NCBI RefSeq assembly: GCF_000312105.1
Contig: NZ_HE978638.1
Location: 488,386-552,385 of the forward strand
DNA from: Aeromicrobium massiliense JC14
GTDB lineage: Bacteria; Actinomycetota; Actinomycetes; Propionibacteriales; Nocardioidaceae
DNA: 64,000 nucleotides
Direction of reading: 5' to 3'
Shown here one piece after another: positions 1 through 7,606 of the stretch; the stretch's first letter is position 1, and each line of letters begins with the position of its first letter. Under the pieces are notes generated by a model. The model searched no databases. It saw only the letters and a list, made by a program, of their open reading frames with translations, and was not told the origin of the DNA. A program made the translations under genes and the position numbers.

Positions 1-88
1 CGACGTCCGTCGGCCGGGGCAGGTGCGCCGGGAGGCCGGGGTTGTCGATCGGCTCCTCGGCGGGAACCGGGGTGACGTCGTGGCTCAT
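1..88 (-). CDS. qcrA: Cytochrome bc1 complex Rieske iron-sulfur subunit, N-terminal fragment
   Basis: Only the first 29 codons are in the window; the gene continues off the left edge. The visible residues begin MSHDVTPVPAEEP, a hydrophilic cytoplasmic start of the kind seen in actinobacterial QcrA, before the three membrane segments and the 2Fe-2S Rieske domain that would lie outside. The ATG overlaps the TGA of the preceding cytochrome c gene in an ATGA arrangement, so translation is probably coupled. The identification rests mainly on the fixed actinobacterial order ctaE-qcrC-qcrA-qcrB, because no cluster-binding motif is visible here. Confidence 0.75.
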   Translation of the reverse strand, partial: MSHDVTPVPAEEPIDNPGLPAHLPRPTDV

Positions 89-921
89 GCGTTCGCCTTC
101 TTCTTGCTGCGTGCGCCGTGCGCGCCGATCCAGATCGCGAAGACGATGAGGCCTCCGATGCCGACGACCCACACGATCAGGCCGTCGACCACGGGGCCGA
201 GGCCGCCGCCGCCGAGACCGCCGTAGTTCGGCTGGTCCTGGACCGTCTTGACGTACGCGATGATGTTGCGCTTGTCCTCGGGGGTGAGGACGTCGTCGGA
301 GAACACCGGCATCTGCTGCGGGCCGGTGACCATGGCCTCGTAGATGTGTGCAGCGGTGACGCCCTCCAGCGAGGGGGCGTAGCGACCGCTGGGCAGGGCT
401 CCGCCGGCGCCGACGGAGTTGTGGCACGCGGTGCAGTTGGTGCGGAAGAACTCGCCGCCCTCGGCGATCTCCTCCGGCGTGGCGTTCTGCCAGTCCAGGA
501 CGTCCTCGGACGGGATGGAGGGACCGGCGCCCAGCGTGGCGACGTAGGCGGCCAGCTGCTCGATCTCCTCCTTGTCGTACACGGGGGCCTTGCGCGGGGC
601 CTGCGGCGCCAGCTGCGCCATCGGCATGCGGCCGGTGCCGACCTGGAAGTCGACCGCCGCGGCGCCGACGCCCACGAGCGACGGGCCGTAGTTGTTGCCG
701 TCCTTGGTGGTGATGCCCTCACCGTTCTCGCCGTGACAGCTCGCGCAGCCGACGAGGAACAGCTCGCGGCCGGCCTCGACCGTCCGGGAGTCGTCCGCGG
801 CCGCGGTGGCCGGCGACGTCGGTCGGACGACCGAGTACACGCCGCCGATGACCAAGAGACCCAGGACCAGGACGAGCGCCCCCGCCAGGGGGTGTCGTCG
901 TCGGGTCGACAGTTTCCGCAC
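85..921 (-). CDS. qcrC: Dihaem cytochrome c subunit of the bcc-aa3 supercomplex
   Basis: Membrane-anchored dihaem cytochrome c that passes electrons from the bc1 complex directly to cytochrome aa3 oxidase, replacing the soluble cytochrome c that Actinobacteria lack. The 278-residue product has an N-terminal membrane anchor (about residues 14-30), two CxxCH haem sites (CASCH near residue 60 and CTACH near 165) and a C-terminal transmembrane helix near 250-270. The GTG at 921 is preferred because GAGGA sits 5 nt upstream; a TTG four codons earlier (933) is the alternative. It lies 72 nt downstream of ctaE and overlaps qcrA by 4 nt, so the three form one operon. Confidence 0.93.
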   Translation of the reverse strand: MRKLSTRRRHPLAGALVLVLGLLVIGGVYSVVRPTSPATAAADDSRTVEAGRELFLVGCASCHGENGEGITTKDGNNYGPSLVGVGAAAVDFQVGTGRMPMAQLAPQAPRKAPVYDKEEIEQLAAYVATLGAGPSIPSEDVLDWQNATPEEIAEGGEFFRTNCTACHNSVGAGGALPSGRYAPSLEGVTAAHIYEAMVTGPQQMPVFSDDVLTPEDKRNIIAYVKTVQDQPNYGGLGGGGLGPVVDGLIVWVVGIGGLIVFAIWIGAHGARSKKKANA

Positions 922-993
922 GAAGATCCTCAATTCCTCACAGGTGCGACCAGGCTACTCGCCAGGACCGTACGAAGATGACTTAGGAGACGC

Positions 994-1632
994 TCACACG
1001 ATGAGGTAGACCGCGGCGAACAGCGCGATCCAGACCACGTCGACGAAGTGCCAGTAGTAGGAGACGACGATCGCCGAGATCGCCTGCTCGTGGGTGAAGC
1101 GGCGGGCCAGGAAGGTGCGGCCGATCACGAGGAGGAAGGCGAGCAGGCCGCCGACCACGTGGATGCCGTGGAAGCCGGTGGCGAGGTAGAACAGGCTGCC
1201 CCAGGCCGAGCTCTGGATGGTGATGCCCTCGTGGACGAGCTCGGTGTACTCGAACGCCTGGCCGGCGATGAAGACCGAGCCCATCACGTACGTGAGGATG
1301 AACCACTCACGCATGCCCCAGAGCTTGAACTGGTGCAGCTTGCCGGTGCGTCCGGGACGGCCACGCTCGGCGGCGAAGACGCCGAACTGGCAGGTCACCG
1401 AGGACAGCACCAGGATCGTGGTGTTCGCGGCCGCGAACGGGACGTTCAGGTGCGAGTGCTGCTCGCTCCACAGGTCCGGCACGACGTTGCGGGTCGTGAA
1501 CCAGGCCGCGAAGAGGGCCGCGAAGAACATGAGCTCGCTGGCCAGCCACACGATCGTGCCGACAGCCACCGCCGAGGGGCGGCCTTCGGTGCCGTGGAGC
1601 CGGGACGCTGGGATCGCTGAGGTAGTCGCCAC
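994..1632 (-). CDS. ctaE: Cytochrome c oxidase subunit III
   Basis: Subunit III of the aa3-type terminal oxidase, an integral membrane protein that stabilises the catalytic subunit. The 212-residue product shows five hydrophobic segments and family-typical stretches such as [17 protein letters not shown] near the N-terminus, [10 protein letters not shown] in the fourth helix region and [14 protein letters not shown] near the C-terminus. The GTG start at 1632 is supported by a CATAAT -10 box 6 nt upstream, which implies a leaderless mRNA. The reading frame stays open far upstream across trpD, but those codons are antisense to trpD and the receiver-like gene and are not part of this gene. It is the first gene of the ctaE-qcrC-qcrA operon. 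Confidence 0.95.
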   Translation of the reverse strand: MATTSAIPASRLHGTEGRPSAVAVGTIVWLASELMFFAALFAAWFTTRNVVPDLWSEQHSHLNVPFAAANTTILVLSSVTCQFGVFAAERGRPGRTGKLHQFKLWGMREWFILTYVMGSVFIAGQAFEYTELVHEGITIQSSAWGSLFYLATGFHGIHVVGGLLAFLLVIGRTFLARRFTHEQAISAIVVSYYWHFVDVVWIALFAAVYLIV

Positions 1633-1638
1633 CCCCTC

Positions 1639-1650
1639 ATTATGTACGAT
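1639..1650. promoter_or_regulatory. Back-to-back -10 boxes for ctaE and the receiver-like gene
   Basis: The minus strand reads CATAAT at 1644-1639, 6 nt before the ctaE GTG. The plus strand reads TACGAT at 1645-1650, 6 nt before the GTG at 1657. The two hexamers abut exactly, and the whole intergenic region is only 24 nt. Both mRNAs would start at or next to the initiation codon, and each -35 region must lie inside the opposite gene. Confidence 0.5.
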
Positions 1651-1656
1651 CGCTTC

Positions 1657-2061
1657 GTGAGCGAACGCGACCCCCTGCGTGTGTTGGTCTACAGCGACGA
1701 TCTCACCGTGCGGGCCCAGGTGATTTCCTCCCTCGGCCCGCGTCCGCACCCCGACCTGCCGGCCTTCGACTACGTCGAGGTGGCCACCGAGCCGGTCGTC
1801 TTCCAGCACCTCGACGAGGGCCGGATCGACCTCGTGGTGCTCGACGGCGAGGCGGCTCCGGTGGGCGGCATGGGCATCGCCCGGCAGATGAAGGACGAGA
1901 TCTTCGACGGTCCACCCGTCGTGCTGCTGACCGGACGCCCGCAGGACGCGTGGCTCGCGATCTGGTCGCGGGCCGAGGCCGTCGTGCCGCGCCCGATCGA
2001 CCCGGTCCGGCTCGCCGAGGCCGTCGTCGAGGTGGCCCGCGGCCGCCTCACGCGCCGCTGA
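1657..2061 (+). CDS. Receiver-like (CheY-type) domain protein
   Basis: A 134-residue protein consisting only of a response-regulator receiver-like fold. It has a hydrophobic beta-1 strand followed by acidic residues ([10 protein letters not shown]), a candidate phospho-acceptor in [10 protein letters not shown], a beta-4 strand with VVLLTGR, and a final PRPID where genuine receivers have Lys-Pro. The Lys-to-Arg change suggests it may not be classically phosphorylated. There is no output domain. GTG 1657 is chosen over ATG 1642 because TACGAT lies 6 nt upstream. Similar small proteins are commonly found between ctaE and trpD in related actinobacteria, so a link to respiration control is possible but unproven. 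Confidence 0.75.
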   Translation: MSERDPLRVLVYSDDLTVRAQVISSLGPRPHPDLPAFDYVEVATEPVVFQHLDEGRIDLVVLDGEAAPVGGMGIARQMKDEIFDGPPVVLLTGRPQDAWLAIWSRAEAVVPRPIDPVRLAEAVVEVARGRLTRR

Positions 2062-2077
2062 CGGCAGACTGTCCGCC

Positions 2078-3118
2078 ATGAACGTCCCCACCTGGCCCCA
2101 GGTCCTGTCCGCGCTCGTGGCCGGCCGTGACCTCGCGACGTCCGAGACGGCCTGGGTGATGGAGGAGATCCTGGGCGGCAACGCCACCCCCGCGCAGATC
2201 GCCGGCTTCGCCGTCGCGGTGCGGGCCAAGGGGGAGACCCAGGCCGAGGTCCAGGGCCTGGTCGACGCGATGTACGCCCATGCCGTGCCGCTCTCGGTGC
2301 CCGGCCGGGTCGTCGACATCGTCGGCACCGGCGGCGACATGGCCAAGACGGTCAACATCTCCACGACCGCGGCGATCGTCATCGCCGGCGCCGGGGTGCC
2401 CGTGGTCAAGCACGGTGGCCGCGCGTCGTCCAGCGCGAGCGGCTCGGCGGACGTGCTCGAGCGGCTCGGCGTCCGGCTCGACGTGCCGGCCGAGCGGGTG
2501 GGTGACGTGCTGCAGGAGAGCGGCATCACCTTCTGCTTCGCCCCGGTCTTCCACTCCTCGCTGCGCTACTCGGCCGCGCCGCGGCGCGAGCTGGGCATCG
2601 CGACGGTCTTCAACTTCCTCGGGCCGCTCACCAACCCGGCCCGGCCCGACGCGTCGGCCATCGGCTGCGCCGACGTGCGCATGGCGCCGATCATGGCCGG
2701 CGTGTTCGCCGACCGCGGGGCCGACGCGATCGTCTTCCGCGGCGACGACGGCCTGGACGAGATCACCGTGACCGCGCCGACGCGGGCCTGGGTCGCGTCC
2801 GGCGGCACGGTGAGCGAGGACCGCATCGACCCGCACGACTTCGGCATCGAGTACTGCGAGCCCGAGGCGCTGCGCGGCGCCGAGCCCGAGCACAACGCGC
2901 AGGTGCTGCGCCAGGTGCTGGCCGGGGACCGGACGCCCGTGCGTGACGCCGTGCTGCTCAACGCCGCCGCGGCGATCGCCGCGCACGAGGGGACGTCGGG
3001 TGCGCTTACCGAGCGACTGCGGTCGGGCCTCGCCCGGGCCACGGAGTCGATCGACTCCGGTGCGGCGGCCGCGGTGCTGGACCGCTGGGCTCGCACCACG
3101 CAGTCGTTCGTCGCCTGA
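2078..3118 (+). CDS. trpD: Anthranilate phosphoribosyltransferase
   Basis: Transfers the phosphoribosyl group from PRPP to anthranilate, the second committed step of tryptophan synthesis. The 346-residue length is normal. The PRPP-binding glycine loop is present as [17 protein letters not shown] near residue 80, followed by the [18 protein letters not shown] segment that binds anthranilate and metal. No other trp gene is nearby, the usual actinobacterial situation in which trpD sits alone beside ctaE. A CAGACT hexamer 7 nt before the ATG suggests leaderless initiation. It converges on the downstream acyltransferase gene with 6 nt between the stop codons. Confidence 0.97.
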   Translation: MNVPTWPQVLSALVAGRDLATSETAWVMEEILGGNATPAQIAGFAVAVRAKGETQAEVQGLVDAMYAHAVPLSVPGRVVDIVGTGGDMAKTVNISTTAAIVIAGAGVPVVKHGGRASSSASGSADVLERLGVRLDVPAERVGDVLQESGITFCFAPVFHSSLRYSAAPRRELGIATVFNFLGPLTNPARPDASAIGCADVRMAPIMAGVFADRGADAIVFRGDDGLDEITVTAPTRAWVASGGTVSEDRIDPHDFGIEYCEPEALRGAEPEHNAQVLRQVLAGDRTPVRDAVLLNAAAAIAAHEGTSGALTERLRSGLARATESIDSGAAAAVLDRWARTTQSFVA

Positions 3119-3124
3119 GCCGGG

Positions 3125-4117
3125 TCAGAGCAGCACGGAGCGCAGCCGGGTGCGGCCGATCAGCAGGCCCACCGCCCATGGCAGCAGGAGGGCGGCCCAG
3201 AACACCCACCAGCGGGTGTCCATCACGACGTTGGTGTCGATGAACGCCATCACCAGCGTGTGGGTGAACAGCAGCGGGAGCGCGGCCGTGGCCAGGGGGA
3301 CGACGGGTCGCAGCAGCAGCTCCGGCAGGACGCCCGCCGCCCACTCGCAGACGAGCAGGATGCCGATCGAGATCGCGGTGGCGCACAGCACCGACAGGTA
3401 GGGCGTGCCGAAGAAACCGGACTTCAGGTTCAGCGACGAGACGTCGCCGCTCACGACCGGGACCAGGCCCAGCGCGATCAGCGCCACGCCGGTCACTGCG
3501 GGCAGTGGGACGCGGTCGCGCTGGGTCCGCAGCACCTGGCCGGCCAGGACGAACACCAGGCAGGCCACCCCGGTGGCGACGGACCAGTAGACGCCGGCCC
3601 AGCGGACGCGGTCCTGGAAGAACAGCCCGAGCAGGAGCGCCGCGACCACCCAGGGTGCCCACGGACCGATCTTCTCCAGGGCTCGCAGGGCGACCGTCGC
3701 GGCGAAGAGCGCCGTCACGAACCAGAAGGCGGAGAACGGACGCGGGGCGTCGACGCCGCCCAGGGCGGTGCGGGCCGCTGCGTGCCAGTCGAAGTCGTCG
3801 TAGAGCTTCTGCGAGGCGTAGGTGAACCAGATCCCGGCCACGATCAGGTACCAGAGCACGTACGGCACGAGCAGGGTGCGCGCCCGCTTGCGCACCTCGG
3901 CGCCGAGCGGACGTCCGGGCCGCCACAGGTAGCCGGTGAGCAGGAAGAAGATCGGGACGTGCCAGCTGAACAGCCAGACGCTGACCTCCTCGCCGTCCCA
4001 GGTGTGCCCGGCGACGATGGCGACGAGGCCGACGACGCGGGCGAGGTCGATGCCCACGGAACGAGCGGCGGCGGGCGCAGTCCTCTGCGCAGCGGCGGTG
4101 GCGGTCACGTCGGTCAC
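3125..4117 (-). CDS. Acyltransferase family 3 membrane protein
   Basis: A 330-residue polytopic membrane protein of the acyltransferase-3 family, which O-acylates sugars or peptidoglycan-linked glycans using acyl donors from the cytoplasm. The family signature is visible at the N-terminus: a short cytosolic tail, then GIDLARVVGLVAIVAGH with the conserved Arg and His, followed by about ten hydrophobic segments. The substrate cannot be told from sequence. The GTG at 4117 overlaps the TGA of the upstream RAM-domain gene by 4 nt, which sets the start and implies translational coupling. The frame remains open upstream only because it is antisense-compatible with neighbouring high-GC genes. Confidence 0.85.
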   Translation of the reverse strand: MTDVTATAAAQRTAPAAARSVGIDLARVVGLVAIVAGHTWDGEEVSVWLFSWHVPIFFLLTGYLWRPGRPLGAEVRKRARTLLVPYVLWYLIVAGIWFTYASQKLYDDFDWHAAARTALGGVDAPRPFSAFWFVTALFAATVALRALEKIGPWAPWVVAALLLGLFFQDRVRWAGVYWSVATGVACLVFVLAGQVLRTQRDRVPLPAVTGVALIALGLVPVVSGDVSSLNLKSGFFGTPYLSVLCATAISIGILLVCEWAAGVLPELLLRPVVPLATAALPLLFTHTLVMAFIDTNVVMDTRWWVFWAALLLPWAVGLLIGRTRLRSVLL

Positions 4118-4389
4118 AGGCCGATGCTGAACGCGTCTTCGAGGTCGTGCCGGCTGAAGGTGCGGAACGCGATCTGCGTCTGCGTCGACACGATGCCGGG
4201 CACCTTGTTGACCTTGCCGGTGACCACGCGCGCGATGTCGTCGTGGGTGCGAACACGCACCATGGCGACGAGGTCGAGCTCGCCGGTGACGGAGTAGACC
4301 TCGCTCACCCCCTCGACGGCGGCGACCTGCTCGGCCACCTCGTCGAGACGAGAGACGTCGGCGTGGATGAAGACGATGGCCGTGATCAC
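4114..4389 (-). CDS. Stand-alone RAM (Lrp/AsnC ligand-binding) domain protein
   Basis: A 91-residue protein with only the effector-binding RAM domain of Lrp/AsnC regulators. It shows the N-terminal strand ITAIVFIHAD, the central YSVTGELDLVAMVRV segment with the conserved GxxD core, and the closing VSTQTQIAFRTF strand. There is no helix-turn-helix, so it cannot bind DNA by the usual route; stand-alone RAM proteins are thought to bind small ligands or to co-assemble with full-length Lrp proteins. A TAGCCT -10 box lies 6 nt before the GTG and overlaps the TAG stop of the preceding exonuclease gene. It is coupled to the acyltransferase by a 4-nt overlap. Confidence 0.88.
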   Translation of the reverse strand: MITAIVFIHADVSRLDEVAEQVAAVEGVSEVYSVTGELDLVAMVRVRTHDDIARVVTGKVNKVPGIVSTQTQIAFRTFSRHDLEDAFSIGL

Positions 4390-4395
4390 CTCGAC

Positions 4396-4401
4396 AGGCT
4401 A
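4396..4401 (-). promoter_or_regulatory. -10 box of the RAM-domain gene, overlapping an upstream stop codon
   Basis: TAGCCT on the minus strand (4401 to 4396) lies 6 nt before the GTG at 4389. Its first three bases are the TAG stop codon of the exonuclease/GIY-YIG gene. Leaderless initiation is inferred from the spacing. Confidence 0.4.
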
Positions 4402-6108
4402 CCGCGCGGACAGGAGGCCGGCCGGCGAGGCCGACGGGTCCGGGGCCCAGGTGGCCAGGTGCCGCTGGGCGCCGGCCGCGCTGCACTGCCAGGTGCCGCG
4501 CACCATGCGGACGCCGTCGGACTCCAGCCAGCGCAGCAGCACCTCGGTCTCCTCGACGGTCGCGGCCGGCGCGGGGCCGAACCCGGGCTCGACGGTCTCG
4601 GCGCCGGCGACGAGCCGGTCGATCCAGCCCAGCTGGTCGACGCCGCGGGGCGGCATGACCCCGGACGCGGCGAGCCGTCCGTGGCGCACCACGTGCATCT
4701 CCCAGCCGTGCTCGCCGCGGCGGGCGGCGACGACCTCCGGCTCGGCGGTGAGCTGGCGCAGCCGCTGCGAGCGGGCTGCGCCGCGCAGGAACGTGGCCAG
4801 CCGGTCTCGCCACACCGCGGCGTCCTCGTAGCGCTGCGCCGCGGCCAGCGCCCGCATTCGGTCGCCGGCGTGGTCGATGAGGGTCAGCGGCTCGCCGACC
4901 ATCGTCTCGCGCAGCCGCGCGACCTCGGCCGCGTAGGTGTCGGCGTCGACCGAGCCGTCACAGGGGGAGAGGCAGTGCCCCATCTCGGCCAGGACGCAGG
5001 CCGCGCCGCGCGGACGCACCGGCAGGCGGCCGGTGCACTGGCGGACGCGGAAGGCGTCGTGCGCGGCGGCCAGCGCGGCCTCGGCGCTGCGCTTGTGGCG
5101 GAACGGGCCCACGTAGTCGGCGTCGTCGTCGAGCACGCGACGGACGATGGACAGTCGCGGCCAGGGCTCACGGGTCAGCTTCACCCAGGTGAGCCGGTCG
5201 GGGAACCGGGACCGCCGGTTGTACGGCGGGGTGTGCCGGGCGATGAGCCGCAGCTCGCGCACCTGGGCCTCGAGCGGGGTGGCGCACTCGATGCCCTCGA
5301 TGCGCTCGGCCAGCCGGACCATCTCGCGCATGCGGGCGCGGGTCTCGCTGCCGGTGAAGTAGGACTTGGCCCGCGTGCGCAGGTTGCGCGAGGTGCCGAC
5401 GTACAGGACCCGCTCGTCTCGGTCGCGGAACAGGTAGACGCCCGGGACGGCCGGCAGGTGGTCGGCCAGGTGACGCTTGGCCCGCTCCGCGGCGGTGATG
5501 CGGGTGGTGAACCCGGCCAGCTCCTCGAGCGTGCCGATGCCCAGGCTGCCGAGGCGCTCGAACAGCCCGTGCAGCACGTGGACGGTGGCGCGGGCGTCCT
5601 CGAGGGCGCGGTGGTTCGGCGTCGTGGGGCTGCCGAAGTGCGCCGCGAGCGTGCCGAGCTTGTGGTTGCGCACCTCCTCGCGCAGCATGACGCGCCGGGC
5701 CAGGGTGACGGTGTCGAGCACCTCGAACCCGGGCCACGGGACGCCCAGGCGCTTGGCCTCGTGCTTGAGGAAGCCGACGTCGAACGGGGCGTTGTGGGCG
5801 ACCAGCACGCTGCCGTGGGCGAACTCCAGGAAGCTGGGCAGCGCCTCGTCGATGCGCGGCGCCCGGCACACCATGGCGTCGGTGATGCCGGTGAGCACGG
5901 TGATGAACGCCGGGATGGGGCCCTCGGGGTCGACCAGCGTCTGCAGCTCGCCCACCACCTCGCCGCCGCGCACCTTCACCGCGCCGATCTCGGTGATGCG
6001 GGCGCCCTTCGCCGCCGAGCCTCCGGTCGTCTCGAGGTCGACGACGCAGAAGGTCACGTCGGCCAGCGACCGGCCCAGCTCGTCGAAGGTTCCTTGCACG
6101 GCGTCCAC
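4399..6108 (-). CDS. DEDDh 3'-5' exonuclease fused to a GIY-YIG (UvrC/Cho-like) nuclease
   Basis: A 569-residue two-nuclease fusion. The N-terminal third is a DnaQ-like DEDDh exonuclease: FCVVDLETTGG gives the first Asp-Glu pair, VAHNAPFDVGFL the second motif and NHRALEDARAT the His-Asp motif. The middle is a GIY-YIG nuclease with GVYLF and LYVGTS, as in the N-terminal half of UvrC and in Cho. It is followed by a UvrC-like cysteine segment (AACVLAEMGHCLSPCDG) and a C-terminal region without UvrB-binding or HhH motifs that I can recognise. The family is conserved between trpD and the NlpC/P60 gene in Actinobacteria (Rv2191 in M. tuberculosis) and is thought to act in DNA repair. GTG 6108 is favoured because TACGGT lies 7 nt upstream; GTG 6117 is possible. 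Confidence 0.9.
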   Translation of the reverse strand: MDAVQGTFDELGRSLADVTFCVVDLETTGGSAAKGARITEIGAVKVRGGEVVGELQTLVDPEGPIPAFITVLTGITDAMVCRAPRIDEALPSFLEFAHGSVLVAHNAPFDVGFLKHEAKRLGVPWPGFEVLDTVTLARRVMLREEVRNHKLGTLAAHFGSPTTPNHRALEDARATVHVLHGLFERLGSLGIGTLEELAGFTTRITAAERAKRHLADHLPAVPGVYLFRDRDERVLYVGTSRNLRTRAKSYFTGSETRARMREMVRLAERIEGIECATPLEAQVRELRLIARHTPPYNRRSRFPDRLTWVKLTREPWPRLSIVRRVLDDDADYVGPFRHKRSAEAALAAAHDAFRVRQCTGRLPVRPRGAACVLAEMGHCLSPCDGSVDADTYAAEVARLRETMVGEPLTLIDHAGDRMRALAAAQRYEDAAVWRDRLATFLRGAARSQRLRQLTAEPEVVAARRGEHGWEMHVVRHGRLAASGVMPPRGVDQLGWIDRLVAGAETVEPGFGPAPAATVEETEVLLRWLESDGVRMVRGTWQCSAAGAQRHLATWAPDPSASPAGLLSAR

Positions 6109-6115
6109 GCCGCAC

Positions 6116-6121
6116 ACCGTA
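6116..6121 (-). promoter_or_regulatory. -10 box for the exonuclease/GIY-YIG gene
   Basis: TACGGT on the minus strand, 7 nt before the GTG at 6108. This spacing fits a leaderless transcript and favours that start over the GTG at 6117. Confidence 0.4.
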
Positions 6122-6196
6122 CGAAGCGGGTCCGACAGGACCGGGAGCCGCGCCGGTGCGGCGGGCGTGACGCGCGTCCTTGTCAGACCCCCGCCC

Positions 6197-6202
6197 TAGC
6201 GT
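6197..6202 (+). promoter_or_regulatory. -10 box for the small cysteine protein gene
   Basis: TAGCGT lies 7 nt before the ATG at 6210, so the mRNA would begin at or next to the start codon. A TTGTCA at 6180 is too close (11 nt) to act as its -35. Confidence 0.45.
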
Positions 6203-6209
6203 CGCCGGC

Positions 6210-6485
6210 ATGAACGAGAACCTGTCGCGGGACGCCGTCGCTCCCGCCCCCGAGCACGACCCCTCCGACGCGGTCGTCGTCGACTGCGGCACGTGCCTGG
6301 TGCGCAGCGCCGCCGCGTGCGGCGACTGCGTGGTGACCGTGCTGCTCGGCGCACCGCCCGAGGGCGTCGTCATCGACGCCGACGAGCGGGCCGCCTTCGA
6401 CGCCCTGGCGGCGTCCGGACTCGTGCCGCCGCTGCGCCTCGTGGTGCCGCTCGACGACGGGCACCAGTCCGGCCAGGTCGGTTGA
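6210..6485 (+). CDS. Conserved actinobacterial protein with a CxxC pair of motifs
   Basis: A 91-residue protein of unknown function. Its centre has CGTCLVRSAAACGDCVVT, four cysteines spaced like a possible metal site, followed by VLLGAPPEGVVIDADE and a hydrophobic C-terminal strand. Similar small proteins occur next to the NlpC/P60 gene in related actinobacteria. The ATG at 6210 is chosen over an upstream TTG because TAGCGT is 7 nt upstream and no ribosome-binding site precedes either codon. The -35 element of the NlpC/P60 promoter overlaps its stop codon. Confidence 0.75.
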   Translation: MNENLSRDAVAPAPEHDPSDAVVVDCGTCLVRSAAACGDCVVTVLLGAPPEGVVIDADERAAFDALAASGLVPPLRLVVPLDDGHQSGQVG

Positions 6486-6510
6486 TCGGGCCCCTGCGAC
6501 CACCTAGAGT
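6482..6510 (+). promoter_or_regulatory. Sigma-70-type promoter of the NlpC/P60 gene
   Basis: TTGATC at 6482-6487 and TAGAGT at 6505-6510 are separated by exactly 17 nt, one of the best matches to the housekeeping consensus in the window. The -35 overlaps the TGA of the upstream gene. Transcription would start near 6517, giving a leader of about 120 nt. Confidence 0.6.
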
Positions 6511-6516
6511 GGGTGG

Positions 6517-6636
6517 CTGTGCCCATGCCGCCCTCCGGGGCGGTGCGGGCCCGCCACCCGGAGTCCCCCCGACCCCGGTCCGCGCCTTCGGGCCGGTGGG
6601 TGGCGACGCCACAGAACTCTTGAGGGAGAGATCTTC
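6517..6636 (+). ncRNA. Structured 5' leader of the NlpC/P60 gene, possible cis-regulatory RNA
   Basis: The leader can form a stem at 6521-6550 (GCCC/GGGC and CCGCC/GGCGG) and a second stem pairing GCCACCC (6553-6559) with GGGTGGC (6598-6604). The right arm of the second stem can instead pair with GCCAC (6608-6612) across a 3-nt loop, so the two folds exclude each other. Cell-wall hydrolase genes of this type are often controlled by c-di-AMP riboswitches in Actinobacteria, but I could not find the conserved core of that class here. Confidence 0.3.
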
Positions 6637-7602
6637 TTGCGCCGTGCCGTGCGTCTTGCGTCCCTGACTGCTGGAGCCGCCCTGGGAGCCTCGCTGGTGC
6701 TCTCCCCGGTCGCCAGCGCCGACCCCAAGCCGACCCGTGAGTCGGTGGAGCAGGCGTACGACAAGGTCGAGGCCGTCACCGAGGAGGTCAACGGCCTCAC
6801 CGAGCGCATCGAGCAGACGCAGGAGGAGATCGACGCGCTCAGCCGCGACCTCGCCTCGCAGGACAAGGCCTTCCGCGCCCAGCGCGACGCGCTCGGCGCC
6901 GCGGTGGTCCAGCAGCAGATCCAGAACCCGCTCGGTCCGACCGTCGGCCTGCTCGGCAGCGACGACCCGACCGCGTTCCTCGACGGTCTCGGCGCGGTCC
7001 AGGCGCTCAACGCCTCGCGCGCCGACCAGCTCGAGCAGTTCAGCCGCACCGCGGCCGAGATGCGCAACCGCCAGGCCCAGCTCGCCGAGCGCAAGCAGGC
7101 CCTGGCCGCCGACAAGCAGCAGGTCCTCGAGCGCCGCAAGGCGATCAAGGCCGCCTACGAGAAGGCCAAGGCCGCCCACGACCGGCTGGAGGCGCGCGAG
7201 CGTGCCCGCATGGCCGCCGCCGACGACCAGGTCGATCCCTCCGGCATCAAGGTCGAGGCCACCGGACGCGCCGCCGAGGCCGTGAAGTTCGCGCTCGCCC
7301 AGCTGGGCGACCCGTACTCCTACGGCGGCAACGGCCCGAACGCGTGGGACTGCTCGGGCCTCACCAGTGGTGCCTGGGCCGCGGCCGGCGTCTCGATCCC
7401 GCGCACCGCCCGCACCCAGGTCGGCGCGGGCCAGAAGATCTCGATGAGCGAGCTGCAGCCCGGCGACCTGGTCGCGTACTCCAGCCTCACCCACATCGGC
7501 ATGTACATCGGCGACGGCAAGGTCGTCCACGCCCCGCGCACGGGGCTGAACGTCTCCATCACCTCGCTCTCCAGCTTCCAGATCGCGGTCCGGGTCGGCT
7601 AG
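6637..7602 (+). CDS. Secreted NlpC/P60 peptidoglycan endopeptidase with coiled coil
   Basis: A 321-residue secreted cell-wall hydrolase that cuts the peptide stems of peptidoglycan. Residues 1-27 form a Sec signal peptide ending near ASAD. Residues about 35-200 are a long charged coiled coil of the type found in RipA-like hydrolases, which usually holds the enzyme inactive or docks it to the FtsEX machinery. The C-terminal NlpC/P60 domain carries the catalytic Cys in AWDCSGLT, a His in LTHIGMYI and a third polar residue in KVVHAPRTG. The TTG start follows GAGGGAGAG with good spacing. It is the equivalent of Rv2190c by position. The next gene begins 4 nt after its stop. Confidence 0.92.
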   Translation: MRRAVRLASLTAGAALGASLVLSPVASADPKPTRESVEQAYDKVEAVTEEVNGLTERIEQTQEEIDALSRDLASQDKAFRAQRDALGAAVVQQQIQNPLGPTVGLLGSDDPTAFLDGLGAVQALNASRADQLEQFSRTAAEMRNRQAQLAERKQALAADKQQVLERRKAIKAAYEKAKAAHDRLEARERARMAAADDQVDPSGIKVEATGRAAEAVKFALAQLGDPYSYGGNGPNAWDCSGLTSGAWAAAGVSIPRTARTQVGAGQKISMSELQPGDLVAYSSLTHIGMYIGDGKVVHAPRTGLNVSITSLSSFQIAVRVG

Positions 7603-7606
7603 CACC

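Noticed and set aside
6517..6636. Canonical c-di-AMP (ydaO/yuaA) riboswitch
   Set aside because: The conserved core of that class could not be found by eye, so the leader is reported only as an unidentified structured RNA.
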